A stretch of DNA of 64,000 nucleotides from Albimonas sp036154955 (GCA_036154955.1 JAYZWL010000123.1:1-64000); one strand, 5' to 3'. Counted from the first letter of the stretch, positions 50,595-59,815 are shown. Notes: generated by a model not told the origin, from the sequence alone. Made by a program: numbers and translations.

Positions 50595-51386
50595 CGGCGG
50601 ATCTCCGGGGCTTTCGGGCGAGGGAACGGGGCGATACGGGCCGGGTCGTCGGCATTCGGGCGTCAGGGCGGGTCGGGCGCGGCGTCGGGCCGGGCGGCGG
50701 CCCGCGAACACAGGCGCCGCCGGAAAAAGCCTAGCCACGGAAACCGAATCGGGAAGCCCCCGCTGCTCACGCTCGCTTGATCGGCGGCGTGAGCGTGCCC
50801 GCCGAGGCGGGGCCGCATGCGGATCGCGGGCGCGCTGCGGACGCGGCCTGCAAGGTCCGGTGACCGGCGCCCGGACGCCGCATGGCCCACGCGGGTCCGC
50901 GCCGAAGCGCCGAGCCCTCCGCAACGGGCGCGGCCGCATCCGGCGACGCGACGACGGCGATGAGCGGGGGGGGGGCGGCGCGGGGCCGCCCCCCGCCCCG
51001 GGACGCGCCGCCGGCCCGGCCTACGCGGCCGAGCCCTCGTCGGCGACGCCGCCGCAGGGCGGGGCGCCCGCGCCCCTGCGCGCCGCGCCGCGCGGCGCCC
51101 GGCATGCAGACCCCGCGCAGCGCCCTCGCCGCCCCCCGGGCGCATCCCCCGGGTGCATCCCCCTGGCGCGGCGCGGCGGGACGAGCCGAGTCAGGACCCC
51201 GGGCGCCCCTGCGCCCGCCTCCGCAGCGGGATGGCCCGTCGAACGGCGCTCGCCGCCGCCCTTCGCGCAGGGAGCCCGGCCGCATTTCGCTCTTCGCCCT
51301 CAGACCTTCGCCCTTCGCCCTTCGCCCTTCGCCGGACGCGACCGTCATCGGACCACGGTCGGATAGGGCGCGCGACGTCGGCGGCG
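50595..51386. other. 792-base spacer without a gene
   Basis: Frames on both strands are open but composed of Arg, Pro, Ala and Gly, with no ribosome site or family match. Its only structure is a 7-base tandem repeat at 51306-51333. A short AT-poor stretch near 50735-50775 may be the MBL gene's promoter. Confidence 0.5.
51306..51333. repeat. four-copy CTTCGCC tandem repeat
   Basis: Four perfect 7-base units run head to tail, with a diverged copy about 15 bases upstream. It lies just past the 3' end of the AcvB-like gene. A heptamer repeat can change copy number by slippage. Confidence 0.85.
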
Positions 51387-53558
51387 TCAGTCCGACGTCG
51401 ACGCGTCGGGCGAGCGCCTTTCGGACGGCGTCGGTCCGGACGAGACCGCCGCGACGGGCGCCTCCGCCCCGGCCGCGGCCGCCGGCGACCCCGCGGCCGT
51501 CGTCTCCGCGACAGGGGGCTCCCGGCTTCGCGCCGCCAGCCGCCCGTCGAGCGCGGAGAGGACATGGCGGGCCAGCGCCTCGTAGTCGCCGTCGAAATGG
51601 TGGCCGCCGGGCATCGCGACGACCTCGGCCGGGCCGCCGATCAGGACGGGACAGATGCTTTCGCTCTCATCCTCCCCCATCACGCATTGCACCCGCTCCA
51701 GCGGCAGGCGGAACAGGAACGGGGCCACCGGGCGCGCAGCGAAGGAGCTTCGCCCCAGCCAGCCCGACACCGTGATCTCCCAGTCCGCGGTGTCCGCGAG
51801 CCCCAGCAGCGAGATCAGCGCCACCCGCGCCTGATGCTCGGGCGGCAGCGCGAGATAGGCCTCCGGCAGCACGCCGGCGCCGAAGGAATAGCCGATCAAC
51901 GCCACGCTCGGGGCGCCCCAGCGGACGGAATAGTGGTCGATGAGACGGGCCAGCTCCCGCGCCGTTTCCGCCGGCGTCCGCTCCGACCAGAACCAGCGCA
52001 GCGCGTCGAGGCCCAGCACCGGCACCCCGTCGGCCTGCATCGCCTGGGCGAGCTTCCGGTCGATGTCCCGCCAGCCGCCGTCGCCGGAGATGACGATGGC
52101 GAAGGTCCCCCGGGTCGGGGCCGCCGGATGCTCCACCCGCGCCTTCGCGTCCCCCTCCAGCGCCCGCGCGGCGGCGGCGGCGGCCAGCGCCTCGACCAAC
52201 GCCGCGTCGGCCGGGGCGCCGGGGACGAGGGCGAGCGGGGCGAAGACCACGCCGCCTGCCGTCAACGCCGCCACCCTGGCCCGGGCCGAGGCCGGGGCCG
52301 CATCCGTCAGCCCGACGCTCAGCGCCGCGCGGGGCGGGCCGGGCGCCAGGTCGTAGCGCACGCCCTCCGGCCCGTCGCGGCGCCGCGCCTGGGTGCAGAG
52401 CGGCGCGCGCAGCGCCGTCCCCGCGGCGGGATCGACGGCGATGACCGCGTCGATCGTCGCCGGCGGGGTCTGGGTGAGGATGTCGAGGACCAGCGCGCCG
52501 CCCAGGCCGGCGCCGGCGAGGATCGGCGCATGAAACGCCGTCCCGCCGGTGGCGCGCACCACCTCGCGTCCCAGCCGCTCGATATCCGAGACGAGATAGG
52601 CGCAATCCCGGTCCGCCGCGTTCAGCGTCGCCACCAGGCCCGGCCCGTCGACCGTGATCGCCGCCGCGCCGGCCGCGGCGAGGCGGGCGGCCGCGGCGGC
52701 CTCCGCCGCGCCGCGGGGACCGTCGGAGATCAGCACGGCGAGGCCGGAGGCGGGCCCGGCCGGCAGGGTCGCCTGCGGATCGGGGATCAGCCCTCCGTCG
52801 AAGATCGGGACGGGGGACGGGACCTCCGGACCGCCCTGCGCGCCGGATGTGGCGCTTCCCGCGGCCGCGGCCGGCGCCCAGCCGGTCCAGACCGTCGCCA
52901 GCGCGGTCAGCGCCAGGACGAGGGCGAGGGCGAGACGGCGCCGGAACGGGCGGACGGCCTCGGCGCGGAGCGTCGCGGACCCGGCGCAGGTCGCGACCGG
53001 AGGCGCGTCGCCGCGGCGCGCCGGACGCGGCCCCGGACCCGCGCCCTGACCGGCCCCCGGGCCCGGCCCCTGCCTCTGAGCCTGATCGGCGGCGGCGGCG
53101 AACCGGCGGGCGCCGCCCTTTCCGAGCGCGGCCGTCCGCGGCCCGGCGATGCGACGCGGTCGCGTGCCCCTCGTCGCGTCGGGCGGCCGCGCCCCGCCGA
53201 ACGGGGTCCGCGACGTCGGCGTCGTCGCGACCGGGACCTCGGGACGCCCCGATGCGGTCTTCGGAGCCGGCGGGGCGGGCGGGGCGGGCTCAACCTGCGG
53301 AGCCGGCCCCGCCCGCCGACGCGACGCGACGCGAGGGGAAGGGGAAGGCGGAGCGCCTGGCGCGGACGGGAGCTGAGGGCGCGGCAGGACCATCGGGGAG
53401 GGCGGGGAGGACGGGAGCGCCGGCCGGTCCGGCATCCCCGGCGGCGGAGAAGCCACGCCCCCGCGCCGCCCCGGGCCACGACCCGCCCGCGCCCGGCGGC
53501 TTCCCCTTCGCCTTCGCCCGTCGCAGGGACGCGCCGCGTCGATGATCCGGGCGGGCAT
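51387..53558 (-). CDS. acvB: AcvB/VirJ-family alpha/beta hydrolase with long N-terminal extension
   Basis: The C-terminal part is a VirJ/AcvB domain: FAIVISGDGGWRDIDRKLAQ, then VPVLGLDALRWFWSERTP, the nucleophile elbow GYSFGAGVLPE, and the His in PGGHHFDGDY. A related, more degraded hydrolase-like half precedes it. AcvB of Agrobacterium hydrolyses lysyl-phosphatidylglycerol in the periplasm; VirJ aids type IV secretion. The 723-residue frame starts at 53558 with GGAG upstream. Residues 1-205 are a Pro/Arg/Ala-rich extension before a signal-anchor helix (207-227). The expected lpiA partner is not adjacent. The true start could be internal. Confidence 0.8.
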   Translation of the reverse strand: MPARIIDAARPCDGRRRRGSRRARAGRGPGRRGGVASPPPGMPDRPALPSSPPSPMVLPRPQLPSAPGAPPSPSPRVASRRRAGPAPQVEPAPPAPPAPKTASGRPEVPVATTPTSRTPFGGARPPDATRGTRPRRIAGPRTAALGKGGARRFAAAADQAQRQGPGPGAGQGAGPGPRPARRGDAPPVATCAGSATLRAEAVRPFRRRLALALVLALTALATVWTGWAPAAAAGSATSGAQGGPEVPSPVPIFDGGLIPDPQATLPAGPASGLAVLISDGPRGAAEAAAAARLAAAGAAAITVDGPGLVATLNAADRDCAYLVSDIERLGREVVRATGGTAFHAPILAGAGLGGALVLDILTQTPPATIDAVIAVDPAAGTALRAPLCTQARRRDGPEGVRYDLAPGPPRAALSVGLTDAAPASARARVAALTAGGVVFAPLALVPGAPADAALVEALAAAAAARALEGDAKARVEHPAAPTRGTFAIVISGDGGWRDIDRKLAQAMQADGVPVLGLDALRWFWSERTPAETARELARLIDHYSVRWGAPSVALIGYSFGAGVLPEAYLALPPEHQARVALISLLGLADTADWEITVSGWLGRSSFAARPVAPFLFRLPLERVQCVMGEDESESICPVLIGGPAEVVAMPGGHHFDGDYEALARHVLSALDGRLAARSREPPVAETTAAGSPAAAAGAEAPVAAVSSGPTPSERRSPDASTSD

Positions 53559-53621
53559 GAGTCGATCTCCTCGCCGTCGCGCCGCCTCCCGCGGCGGCGC
53601 CCGACGGTCTAGACCCGTCAT

Positions 53622-53633
53622 GGTTTGCAAACC
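53622..53633. promoter_or_regulatory. palindrome GGTTTGCAAACC upstream of acvB
   Basis: This perfect 12-base palindrome in AT-rich sequence lies 64 bases upstream of the acvB-like start, in a window where such AT runs are rare. It is a good candidate for a repressor or activator site. Confidence 0.45.
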
Positions 53634-53698
53634 CTGAACGTCGCGCCGCCGCCGTCCCGCAGCCGTCCCATTTTCGGCCGCCCGGAGCGCCCGCCGGG

Positions 53699-55141
53699 TC
53701 AGACCGCGCGGATCCAGACCGGCGTCGCCTCCGCCCGCCCCGGCAGGGTCCGGTGGCCCGCGGAGACCCAGCCGGGACGCGGCGCGCGCCCGGCCCCCTC
53801 CCCGGCGCAGGCCGCCGCCATCGCCGCGCCGGAGGCGCAGGCGGCGCAGCCCAGCTCCCGCGTCAGCGCCTCCAGCCGGCTGGCGACGTTCACGCTGTCG
53901 CCGACCGTGGCCAGCTCCATCCGCCCCGACGATCCCACGTCCCCCACCACCACCGGCCCCAGATGCAGCCCGATCGACAGGCGGACCGGCGTCTCCCCCC
54001 GCTTCGCCCGCGCCCGGTTCCAGGCGGCGAGGGCGTCGAGGATCGCCTCGGCGCAGTCGAAGGCGCGGCGGGCGCTTTCGCCGGGTTCCTGCGCCCTGCC
54101 CGGCGCGGCGGAGCCCGCGGCCCCGAAACTCGCCATCGCCCCGTCGCCGATGAACTTGTCGAGCACGCCGCCCGCGCGGAACACCGCCTCCGCCACCAGG
54201 GCGTGCGCTTCGCGCAACAGGCGCATGACCTCGCCCGGCGGCCGGGTCTCGGCCCAGCCGGTGAAGCCGACGATGTCGGTGAACAGGATCGCGGCCACCG
54301 CCTCCCGGTCGCGGGCGAAGGGGGCGTCGGCCTCGGCCATGCGCTCGGCCAGCTGGACGGGCAGATAGCGGGCGAGGTTGGCGCCCCGCCGCTCCAGCCG
54401 CGCCTGGCGCAGCACCAGCCGGCGCGAGCCGCGCACCACCAGCGCCAGCATCCCCGCGACGGTGAGGATCACCACCACCTCCTGCGCCCAGACCCCGGGG
54501 TCGAGATAGGCGGGGTGGAGGCCGCGCAGCACCGGATTCGCCCCCCACTCGGCGGGCGCGGGGGGCAGCGCGGCGACATCGGCGGTGACGCCGGGCCGGG
54601 CCAGAACCAGCGCGCGCCCCGCGCTCCAGAACGCCGCGGCGCAGAGCCCGCCCCACAGCACCATGCGCGGCGAGAAACTGAAGGCGAGCGCGGCGAGCAT
54701 GACGAACAGATAGATCGCGTTGCCCAGCCGCAGCATCATCGTCGCCGGCACGGGCGGGTCGGCGAACGGATTGGGCAGGATCAGCGCGACGGTGAGCAGC
54801 GCGAAGTTGAGCGCCACGAACAGGTAGGCGTGCCGGGACCCGGCGCCGTGGCGACGGGCGAGGCGGTATTGCAGCCAGACCGATCCGGCGAACAGGGGCA
54901 TCAGCGCGACGTGGAACAGCCCCTCGGGGAAGCCGGCGAGCCACAGCACCACCGGCGCGATGACCGCCAGCGCCCCGGTGACGGCGCGCGCGGTGAGGCG
55001 GTTGCGGGCCAGTTGCTCGGCCTCCAGCATCCGGGCCAGGCGGGCGTCGGCGCCGCCGTCGCGATGCGGGTCGGACGGGTCCGCGTCGGCGCCGGAGAGG
55101 GAGACGGCCTCCTCCGGATCGGTCCGGTCGCGATCATGCAT
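53699..55141 (-). CDS. membrane-bound class III adenylate cyclase
   Basis: The 480-residue protein has an N-terminal cytoplasmic lead, about six transmembrane helices (roughly 60-240, e.g. YLFVALNFALLTVALIL and VVVILTVAGMLALVV), and a C-terminal cyclase domain (about 280-440). Catalytic marks are the metal Asp in ILFTDIVGFTGW, the second Asp in DKFIGDGAMASFG, and GDSVNVASRLEAL with the Asn-Arg transition-state pair. It should make cAMP from ATP. Start 55141 is preceded by GGGAGCG. It is divergent from the P450 gene. The cue sensed by the membrane part is unknown. Confidence 0.9.
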   Translation of the reverse strand: MHDRDRTDPEEAVSLSGADADPSDPHRDGGADARLARMLEAEQLARNRLTARAVTGALAVIAPVVLWLAGFPEGLFHVALMPLFAGSVWLQYRLARRHGAGSRHAYLFVALNFALLTVALILPNPFADPPVPATMMLRLGNAIYLFVMLAALAFSFSPRMVLWGGLCAAAFWSAGRALVLARPGVTADVAALPPAPAEWGANPVLRGLHPAYLDPGVWAQEVVVILTVAGMLALVVRGSRRLVLRQARLERRGANLARYLPVQLAERMAEADAPFARDREAVAAILFTDIVGFTGWAETRPPGEVMRLLREAHALVAEAVFRAGGVLDKFIGDGAMASFGAAGSAAPGRAQEPGESARRAFDCAEAILDALAAWNRARAKRGETPVRLSIGLHLGPVVVGDVGSSGRMELATVGDSVNVASRLEALTRELGCAACASGAAMAAACAGEGAGRAPRPGWVSAGHRTLPGRAEATPVWIRAV

Positions 55142-55476
55142 GACGCTCCCCCGTGCGATGGCTGCGCCCGAACCTCGCCCGCCGCGGGCGCCGAACGCAA
55201 GCCGGCGCGGCGGGCCGGATCCGCGGGCGCCTTTTCCGGGCCGACCCGAAACCCCAAGCGGACGGCGGCGGCGCCGAGCCTGGCCCGGATCATGGCGACC
55301 GCCCCCCGCGGGACCCGCCGTCCTCGCCGCAGCCGCAACGGTCGTCGCGCGGCACGCGCGCCCGTATCCATCCGCGGCACGCGCGCCCGTATCCACCCGC
55401 GGCACGCGCGCCCCTTTCCCTTCCGCGGCGCGCGCGTCCCTTGCGCGGACCGCCCCAGCCTCGGCACAAGCGCCGG
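55142..55476. promoter_or_regulatory. cyclase / P450 divergent spacer with tandem repeats
   Basis: This 335-base spacer separates the divergent cyclase and P450 starts. About a third of it is taken up by tandem 25-base repeats (55348-55447). The promoters are otherwise not recognisable. Confidence 0.5.
55348..55447. repeat. four tandem 25-base repeats before the P450 gene
   Basis: Units start at 55348, 55373, 55398 and 55424. Each begins CGCGGCACGCGCGCCC, followed by GTATCCATC or a variant. The first two are nearly identical, the third differs in its second half and the fourth is diverged. They end about 30 bases before the P450 start, so they could act as repeated regulator sites or be simple slippage. 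Confidence 0.85.
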
Positions 55477-56772
55477 ATGCGCCCCCAGGACCTGCCCCGC
55501 TTTCGCCAGTCCCCCACGGACCCCGCCTTCGTGCAGGATCCCTATCCGGTCTACGCCCGGATGCGCGCGCTCGGCCCGGCGGTGTTCTGGGAGGACTACG
55601 GCCACGCCGTCTTCACCCGCCACGCCGAGGTCTCCGCCCTGCTGCGCGACCGCCGCTTCGGGCGCGAGGTCACCCATATCGCCTCGCGCGAGGCGCTGGG
55701 ATGGGACCCGATCCCCGACCGGCTCGCCCCCTTCCACGCGCTGGACGCGCATTCGCTGCTGGAGCGCGAGCCCCCCGCCCATACCCGCCTGCGCCGGCTG
55801 GTGAACCGGGCCTTCACCTCGCGCGCCATCGCCGGCCTCGCGCCCGGGATCGAGGCGACGGCCCATCGCCTGATCGACGCCATGCCCGCCGACCCGGCCG
55901 CGCCCTTCGACCTGGTCGAGACCTTCGCCGAGCCGCTGCCCATGGCGGTGATCGCCGGCCTGCTGGGCGCGCCGGAGGCGGAGGGGAAGCGTATGCTGGC
56001 CTGGTCGCATGACATGGTCGGCATGTATCAAGCCGGACGCGACCGGGCGGCGGAGGACCGCGCCGTCGCCGCCGCCGCCGCCTTCGCCGACTGGATGCGC
56101 GCCCTGATCGCGCGCCGTCGGGCCGCCCCGGGCGAGGCGCTGATCGACGCGCTGATCGCGGCGGAGGACGAGGGCGAGCGACTCAGCGGCGAGGAGCTGG
56201 TCGCCACCTGCATCCTCCTGCTCAACGCCGGGCACGAGGCCACGGCCCATGCGCTGGGCAACGCAGCCCGGCTGGCGATGGAGGGGCGGCTCGACCCGTC
56301 GGTCTTCGCCGGCCCCGCCGCGACCCCGGCCGCCGCCGAGACCGCCGCCGACGAGACCCTGCGCTTCGACCCGCCCCTGCACATGTTCGCGCGATACGCG
56401 CTGGGCGACGTCGCGGGCGGCGAAACCACGGTGAGCCTGAACGCGGCGGGCGGGGGGGCGGGCGAGAGGGCGGAGGCGGTGACCTTCCGGCTGGGCGAGG
56501 TCGCGGGCCTGCTGCTCGGCTCCGCCAATCGCGACCCGGCGGCCTTCGCCGACCCCGACCGGCTCGACCCCGCCCGGGAAGGGGCCGCGCGGCATGTCGC
56601 CTTCGGGGCCGGCATCCATTTCTGCGTCGGCGCGCCGCTGGCGCGGATGGAGCTGCGCCTCGGGCTCGGCGCGCTGTTCGCGCGCAGGCCGGGGCTTTGC
56701 CTCGACGAGCCGGCGACCTATCGTGACGCCTACCATTTCCACGGGCACGCGGCCTTGCGCGTCAGGGGCTGA
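55477..56772 (+). CDS. cytochrome P450
   Basis: The 431-residue soluble P450 has the I-helix oxygen motif NAGHEATAH (the usual acid/Thr pair), the K-helix ETLR (Glu293, Arg296) and the haem-thiolate Cys383 in AFGAGIHFCVGAPLARME. It has no membrane anchor, as expected for bacterial class I enzymes fed by a ferredoxin and reductase. None is adjacent. An insertion rich in Gly and Ala (about 320-335, NAAGGGAGERAEAV) lies in the beta region after the K helix. The start at 55477 fits the family (DLPRFRQSPTDPAFVQDPYP). The substrate is unknown. Confidence 0.93.
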   Translation: MRPQDLPRFRQSPTDPAFVQDPYPVYARMRALGPAVFWEDYGHAVFTRHAEVSALLRDRRFGREVTHIASREALGWDPIPDRLAPFHALDAHSLLEREPPAHTRLRRLVNRAFTSRAIAGLAPGIEATAHRLIDAMPADPAAPFDLVETFAEPLPMAVIAGLLGAPEAEGKRMLAWSHDMVGMYQAGRDRAAEDRAVAAAAAFADWMRALIARRRAAPGEALIDALIAAEDEGERLSGEELVATCILLLNAGHEATAHALGNAARLAMEGRLDPSVFAGPAATPAAAETAADETLRFDPPLHMFARYALGDVAGGETTVSLNAAGGGAGERAEAVTFRLGEVAGLLLGSANRDPAAFADPDRLDPAREGAARHVAFGAGIHFCVGAPLARMELRLGLGALFARRPGLCLDEPATYRDAYHFHGHAALRVRG

Positions 56773-56889
56773 GACGCCGCCCGTCCGAACACCAACCCCG
56801 GCGCGTCCTCCGGACACGTCCGATGCAGGCCCCGGCGCGATCCCTCGCCGCAACGGGCAGGAGACGCGAGACGCGATGAGGCCCCGCCG

Positions 56890-58302
56890 ATGACCCGCCG
56901 CCCCCGGTCGCGGGCGATCACATCCGGCGCGGCGGCCCTGCTGGCGGGCGCGTTGACGGCCGGCGCCCCCCTGGCGATCGGCGCGCTGGCGACCGCCGCT
57001 TCCGCGGGCGCGGCACGGGCTCAGGCTCAGGCGCAGGCGCAGCCGCGGGCCGAGACGCCGGGGCGGGCCGCGGACGGGTGCGGGGAGGTCGTGGTGCGCG
57101 CCGGCCAGACCCTGACCGGCATCGCCGAGGCCGCGGGCGAGACGCTGGAGGCGCTGATCGCCGCCAATCGCGGCCGGCTCGCCGACCCCGACCGGATCGC
57201 CGTGGGCCAGCGCCTGCGCCTGCCCTGCGCGACCGAGGCGGCGGCGCCTGCCGGGCGCGACGCGGGCCCGGGCGACGACCGCCCCGGGGGCCCCCCGGCC
57301 GACGCGCCCGCCGCCGCGCCGCGGCCCGGCCCGTCGGACGCGGCCGCATCCGGCGACGCGGCCTCCTCCGAAGGCGGCGCCGGAGCCGGCGGCGGGACCG
57401 CCGCTCCGCCCGCCGATCCATCGGACGCCGACCCCGACGCGCCGCCCCGCTTGCGGCCGGAGCGCGGGATGGCCGCGCCAGCCCCGGCCGCGCCCCCCGG
57501 CGCGCTCGCTCCGTCGCCGGAACCGGACCGTTCGGACGCCCCCCTGCCCGTGCTCGAACTCGTCGCGCGCCCCGACGCGCTCCCTCCCGCGCCGTCCCGG
57601 GCGGCGGCGGCCCCGTCGCCCTCCGCGGGGACGCATGACCCCGCCACGCTCGCCTCCGCCGGGGTCTCCGACATCGCCTTCGCCGATGCGGTGGCGCTGG
57701 CCCGCGCGGCCCTGGCCGAGGCCGCGCCCGACCGCGCCCTGCAGCCCCGCCCGGTCGCGCCCGGGCGGGAGGCGTTCGACGGGCTCGCCCCGGCCGGCGC
57801 GGCCCTGCTGGCCTATCCGGTCTGGTGGCCCGACTGCGCCGCGCTTTCGCGCCTGCCGCCGGAGACCGCCGCGCTCTGCGCCCGGTTCGACGCCTCGCGC
57901 CCGCTGGGCCTGCTGCGCATGGCCTGGTTCGCCCGCGCCGGCGCCCTGCCGCCCGACGCGCCGCCGCCGCCCGGCGCCCGGGTCTGCCGGGCGCAGGGGC
58001 TGCCGGACACGGATCTCGCCGCTCTCGGGCTCGCCCCGCCGCGGGCCGTGCGGCTTTCGCCCGCCGCCGACGCCGACTGCCTGGGGATGGTGGAGCGCGG
58101 CGAGGCCGACCTCGCCTCGCTTCCCGCCTCCGGGCTGAGCGAGGCGCTGGCCGCCGCCTCGCGCGGGTCGCCGGGGCTGGAGCGGCGGCCGGAGCTGGAG
58201 CGGACGCTCGCGCTGCGGGCGGTGACCCGCACCGGCTCCGCCCCCGGGCGGGCGGCGCTGGCGGCGCTGGACGCGGGGCTGGAGATGCTGGCGCGGGAAT
58301 AG
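56890..58302 (+). CDS. secreted LysM protein with solute-binding-like C-terminal domain
   Basis: The 470-residue protein has a signal peptide (residues 1-45, ending GAARAQA), one LysM domain (about 62-113: EVVVRAGQTLTGIAEAAGETLEALIAANRG), a long Pro/Ala/Asp-rich linker (about 114-255), and a C-terminal globular region (about 258-470). That region has LLAYPVWWPDCAAL and a later ADCLGMVERGEADLASLPASG that resemble extracellular solute-binding domains of the amino-acid type. It would bind peptidoglycan and perhaps sense a small ligand. Two Cys pairs fit a periplasmic location. The domain call for the C-terminus is tentative. Confidence 0.75.
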   Translation: MTRRPRSRAITSGAAALLAGALTAGAPLAIGALATAASAGAARAQAQAQAQPRAETPGRAADGCGEVVVRAGQTLTGIAEAAGETLEALIAANRGRLADPDRIAVGQRLRLPCATEAAAPAGRDAGPGDDRPGGPPADAPAAAPRPGPSDAAASGDAASSEGGAGAGGGTAAPPADPSDADPDAPPRLRPERGMAAPAPAAPPGALAPSPEPDRSDAPLPVLELVARPDALPPAPSRAAAAPSPSAGTHDPATLASAGVSDIAFADAVALARAALAEAAPDRALQPRPVAPGREAFDGLAPAGAALLAYPVWWPDCAALSRLPPETAALCARFDASRPLGLLRMAWFARAGALPPDAPPPPGARVCRAQGLPDTDLAALGLAPPRAVRLSPAADADCLGMVERGEADLASLPASGLSEALAAASRGSPGLERRPELERTLALRAVTRTGSAPGRAALAALDAGLEMLARE

Positions 58303-58638
58303 GCGGCGGGCGATTCTCCGCGCCCTGCGCCCCGCGCCCCGCGCCGCCGCGCGGGAGGCGGAACCGGCTCCGCCCGCCCGTCGGCGCCGTCCCCGCGCAT
58401 GGCCGGGTTTCCCGATGCGGCGCCTTGAGCCCGGCTCGCGGCGGCGAACAGGCCCGATTGGTTCGCCACAGGCGCCTCGGCCGCGTCTTCGCCCGATCCA
58501 GATGGATTGCGGCGACAATGTCCTCGCCCCGCCCGCCGTCGCCTTCCCCAACGGCGGTTTCGCGCGGGCGTCGGGCGTGCTAGGGGCCGGCGCGACCTGT
58601 CCGGCGCCTCGCCGGACGCAGCCCGGAAGTGCCAAGCC
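58303..58638. other. intergenic region, no gene seen
   Basis: This 336-base spacer lies between two plus-strand genes. The part around 58445-58510 (GATTGGTTCGCC and ATCCAGATGGATTGCGG) is AT-richer and probably holds the promoter of the SHOCT gene. No hairpin terminator is evident. Confidence 0.45.
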
Positions 58639-59526
58639 ATGACCCTGCTCACCGACGACGGCCAGCGCATCGTCGCCGACATGTCGGCCCGCTACGGCGT
58701 CAGCCAGGACGCCGTGCTCACCCTGATCGGCGCGGTGAACGCCGGCGGCCTGACCCAGGCGCAGTTCTCGCATCCCGAACTGGGCGGCATGGGGCAATGG
58801 TCCCAGGGCGGCATGATCATGATCGGCGACATGTTCAACAACGGCCTGAAATGGACCGTCGACCAGATGTGCAACGAGGCCGCGAACCACCTGCGCGGGG
58901 TGCGGATCTACGCGCCGCCGCCGCCGCCCGCCCCCGGCGGCTTGCAGGGCCAGGGCCAGGGCGCGAGCCTGCATGTCCCCGGCGGCGGCATGGGCGGGTT
59001 CAACGCGTGGTGGCCGCAGGACCTCGGCCAGCCCGCCTCGTCGGGCTCGCAGAACGACATGAGCTACGCGGTGTTCCCGCAGGCCCGCCGGCTGGCGATC
59101 CGGCTGGGCGGACAGGTGACGGTCTACGACTTGGGCGACCACCAGGTCTGGGGCTTTTCCCAGCAGCAGGGCGGCGACCAGTCGCTGACATTCTCGTCCC
59201 AGTTCGGGGTGGTGCGGGTCACGGACCTGCCGATGGTGCAGGCGGGCGGCCAGACCTTCGCCCCGCCGCCGCCGCCGGCGCCGGCGCCCGAACCCTGGAC
59301 GCCGCCCGAGCCGCCGATGGCCTTCGCGCCCGAGCCCCTGCCGGAGCCGGCGCCCGCCTCGCAATTCGCCCCGCAGGGCGACCCGCAGGCGGGACGCACC
59401 GCCGGCGGGATGAGCACGGACGAGCTGTTCGCCCTGATCGGCAAGCTGGCCGATCTGCGCGACAAGGGCATCCTGTCCGAGGACGAGTTCCAGGCGAAGA
59501 AGACCGACCTGCTGTCGCGGATCTGA
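58639..59526 (+). CDS. SHOCT domain protein of unknown function
   Basis: The 295-residue protein ends with a clear SHOCT motif (about 262-295: STDELFALIGKLADLRDKGILSEDEFQAKK), a short helical module thought to aid oligomerisation. The first 90 residues (LTDDGQRIVADMSARYGVSQDA, then GGMGQWSQGGMIMIGDMFNN) look globular. Gly-rich and Pro-rich linkers (92-118 and about 213-258) flank a beta-rich middle part (about 135-205: AVFPQARRLAIRLGGQVTVYDLGDHQVWGF). It has no signal peptide or membrane helix. The SHOCT module is seen; the role is not known. The ATG lies 7 bases after a GGAAGTG. Confidence 0.8.
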   Translation: MTLLTDDGQRIVADMSARYGVSQDAVLTLIGAVNAGGLTQAQFSHPELGGMGQWSQGGMIMIGDMFNNGLKWTVDQMCNEAANHLRGVRIYAPPPPPAPGGLQGQGQGASLHVPGGGMGGFNAWWPQDLGQPASSGSQNDMSYAVFPQARRLAIRLGGQVTVYDLGDHQVWGFSQQQGGDQSLTFSSQFGVVRVTDLPMVQAGGQTFAPPPPPAPAPEPWTPPEPPMAFAPEPLPEPAPASQFAPQGDPQAGRTAGGMSTDELFALIGKLADLRDKGILSEDEFQAKKTDLLSRI

Positions 59527-59587
59527 CGCGCCGCCGGGGGGCGCCTCGACCGCCGGTCCGGGACCGGGCGCGGCGGCCGCGCGCCGA

Positions 59588-59613
59588 GAGGCGCCGGGTC
59601 AGGCCCGGGGCGC
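59588..59613. repeat. palindromic intergenic repeat, copy 5 (single)
   Basis: One element with one change (GGCGCCGGGTCAGGCCCGGG) lies between the SHOCT gene end and the convergent monooxygenase gene. Confidence 0.75.
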
Positions 59614-59815
59614 GGCGTCTCGCGAGCGTCCGACCTGCTTCCGGGACGCCCCCGCCGCCGTCGTCCGGGACGGCGCGAGCACGAGCCCCTGCGCCTGCGG
59701 ACCGCCCGCGGCGCGGGGACCGGAGACCGTCCCGCCGGGCGCCCGGCCCCCACGCCGCGCGAGCGCCCGGCGGACGCCCTCGGCCCGGTCGTCGCGCGGC
59801 TCCCGCCGGCGCAGG

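Noticed and set aside
55348..55447. Possible CRISPR array
   Set aside because: The 25-base units are directly adjacent with no unique spacers, and no cas genes are nearby. They are simple tandem repeats.
54901..59364. A 1487-codon minus-strand open frame
   Set aside because: It runs antisense to the P450, LysM and SHOCT genes, each with clear domains. The translation is Arg/Gly-rich and matches nothing.
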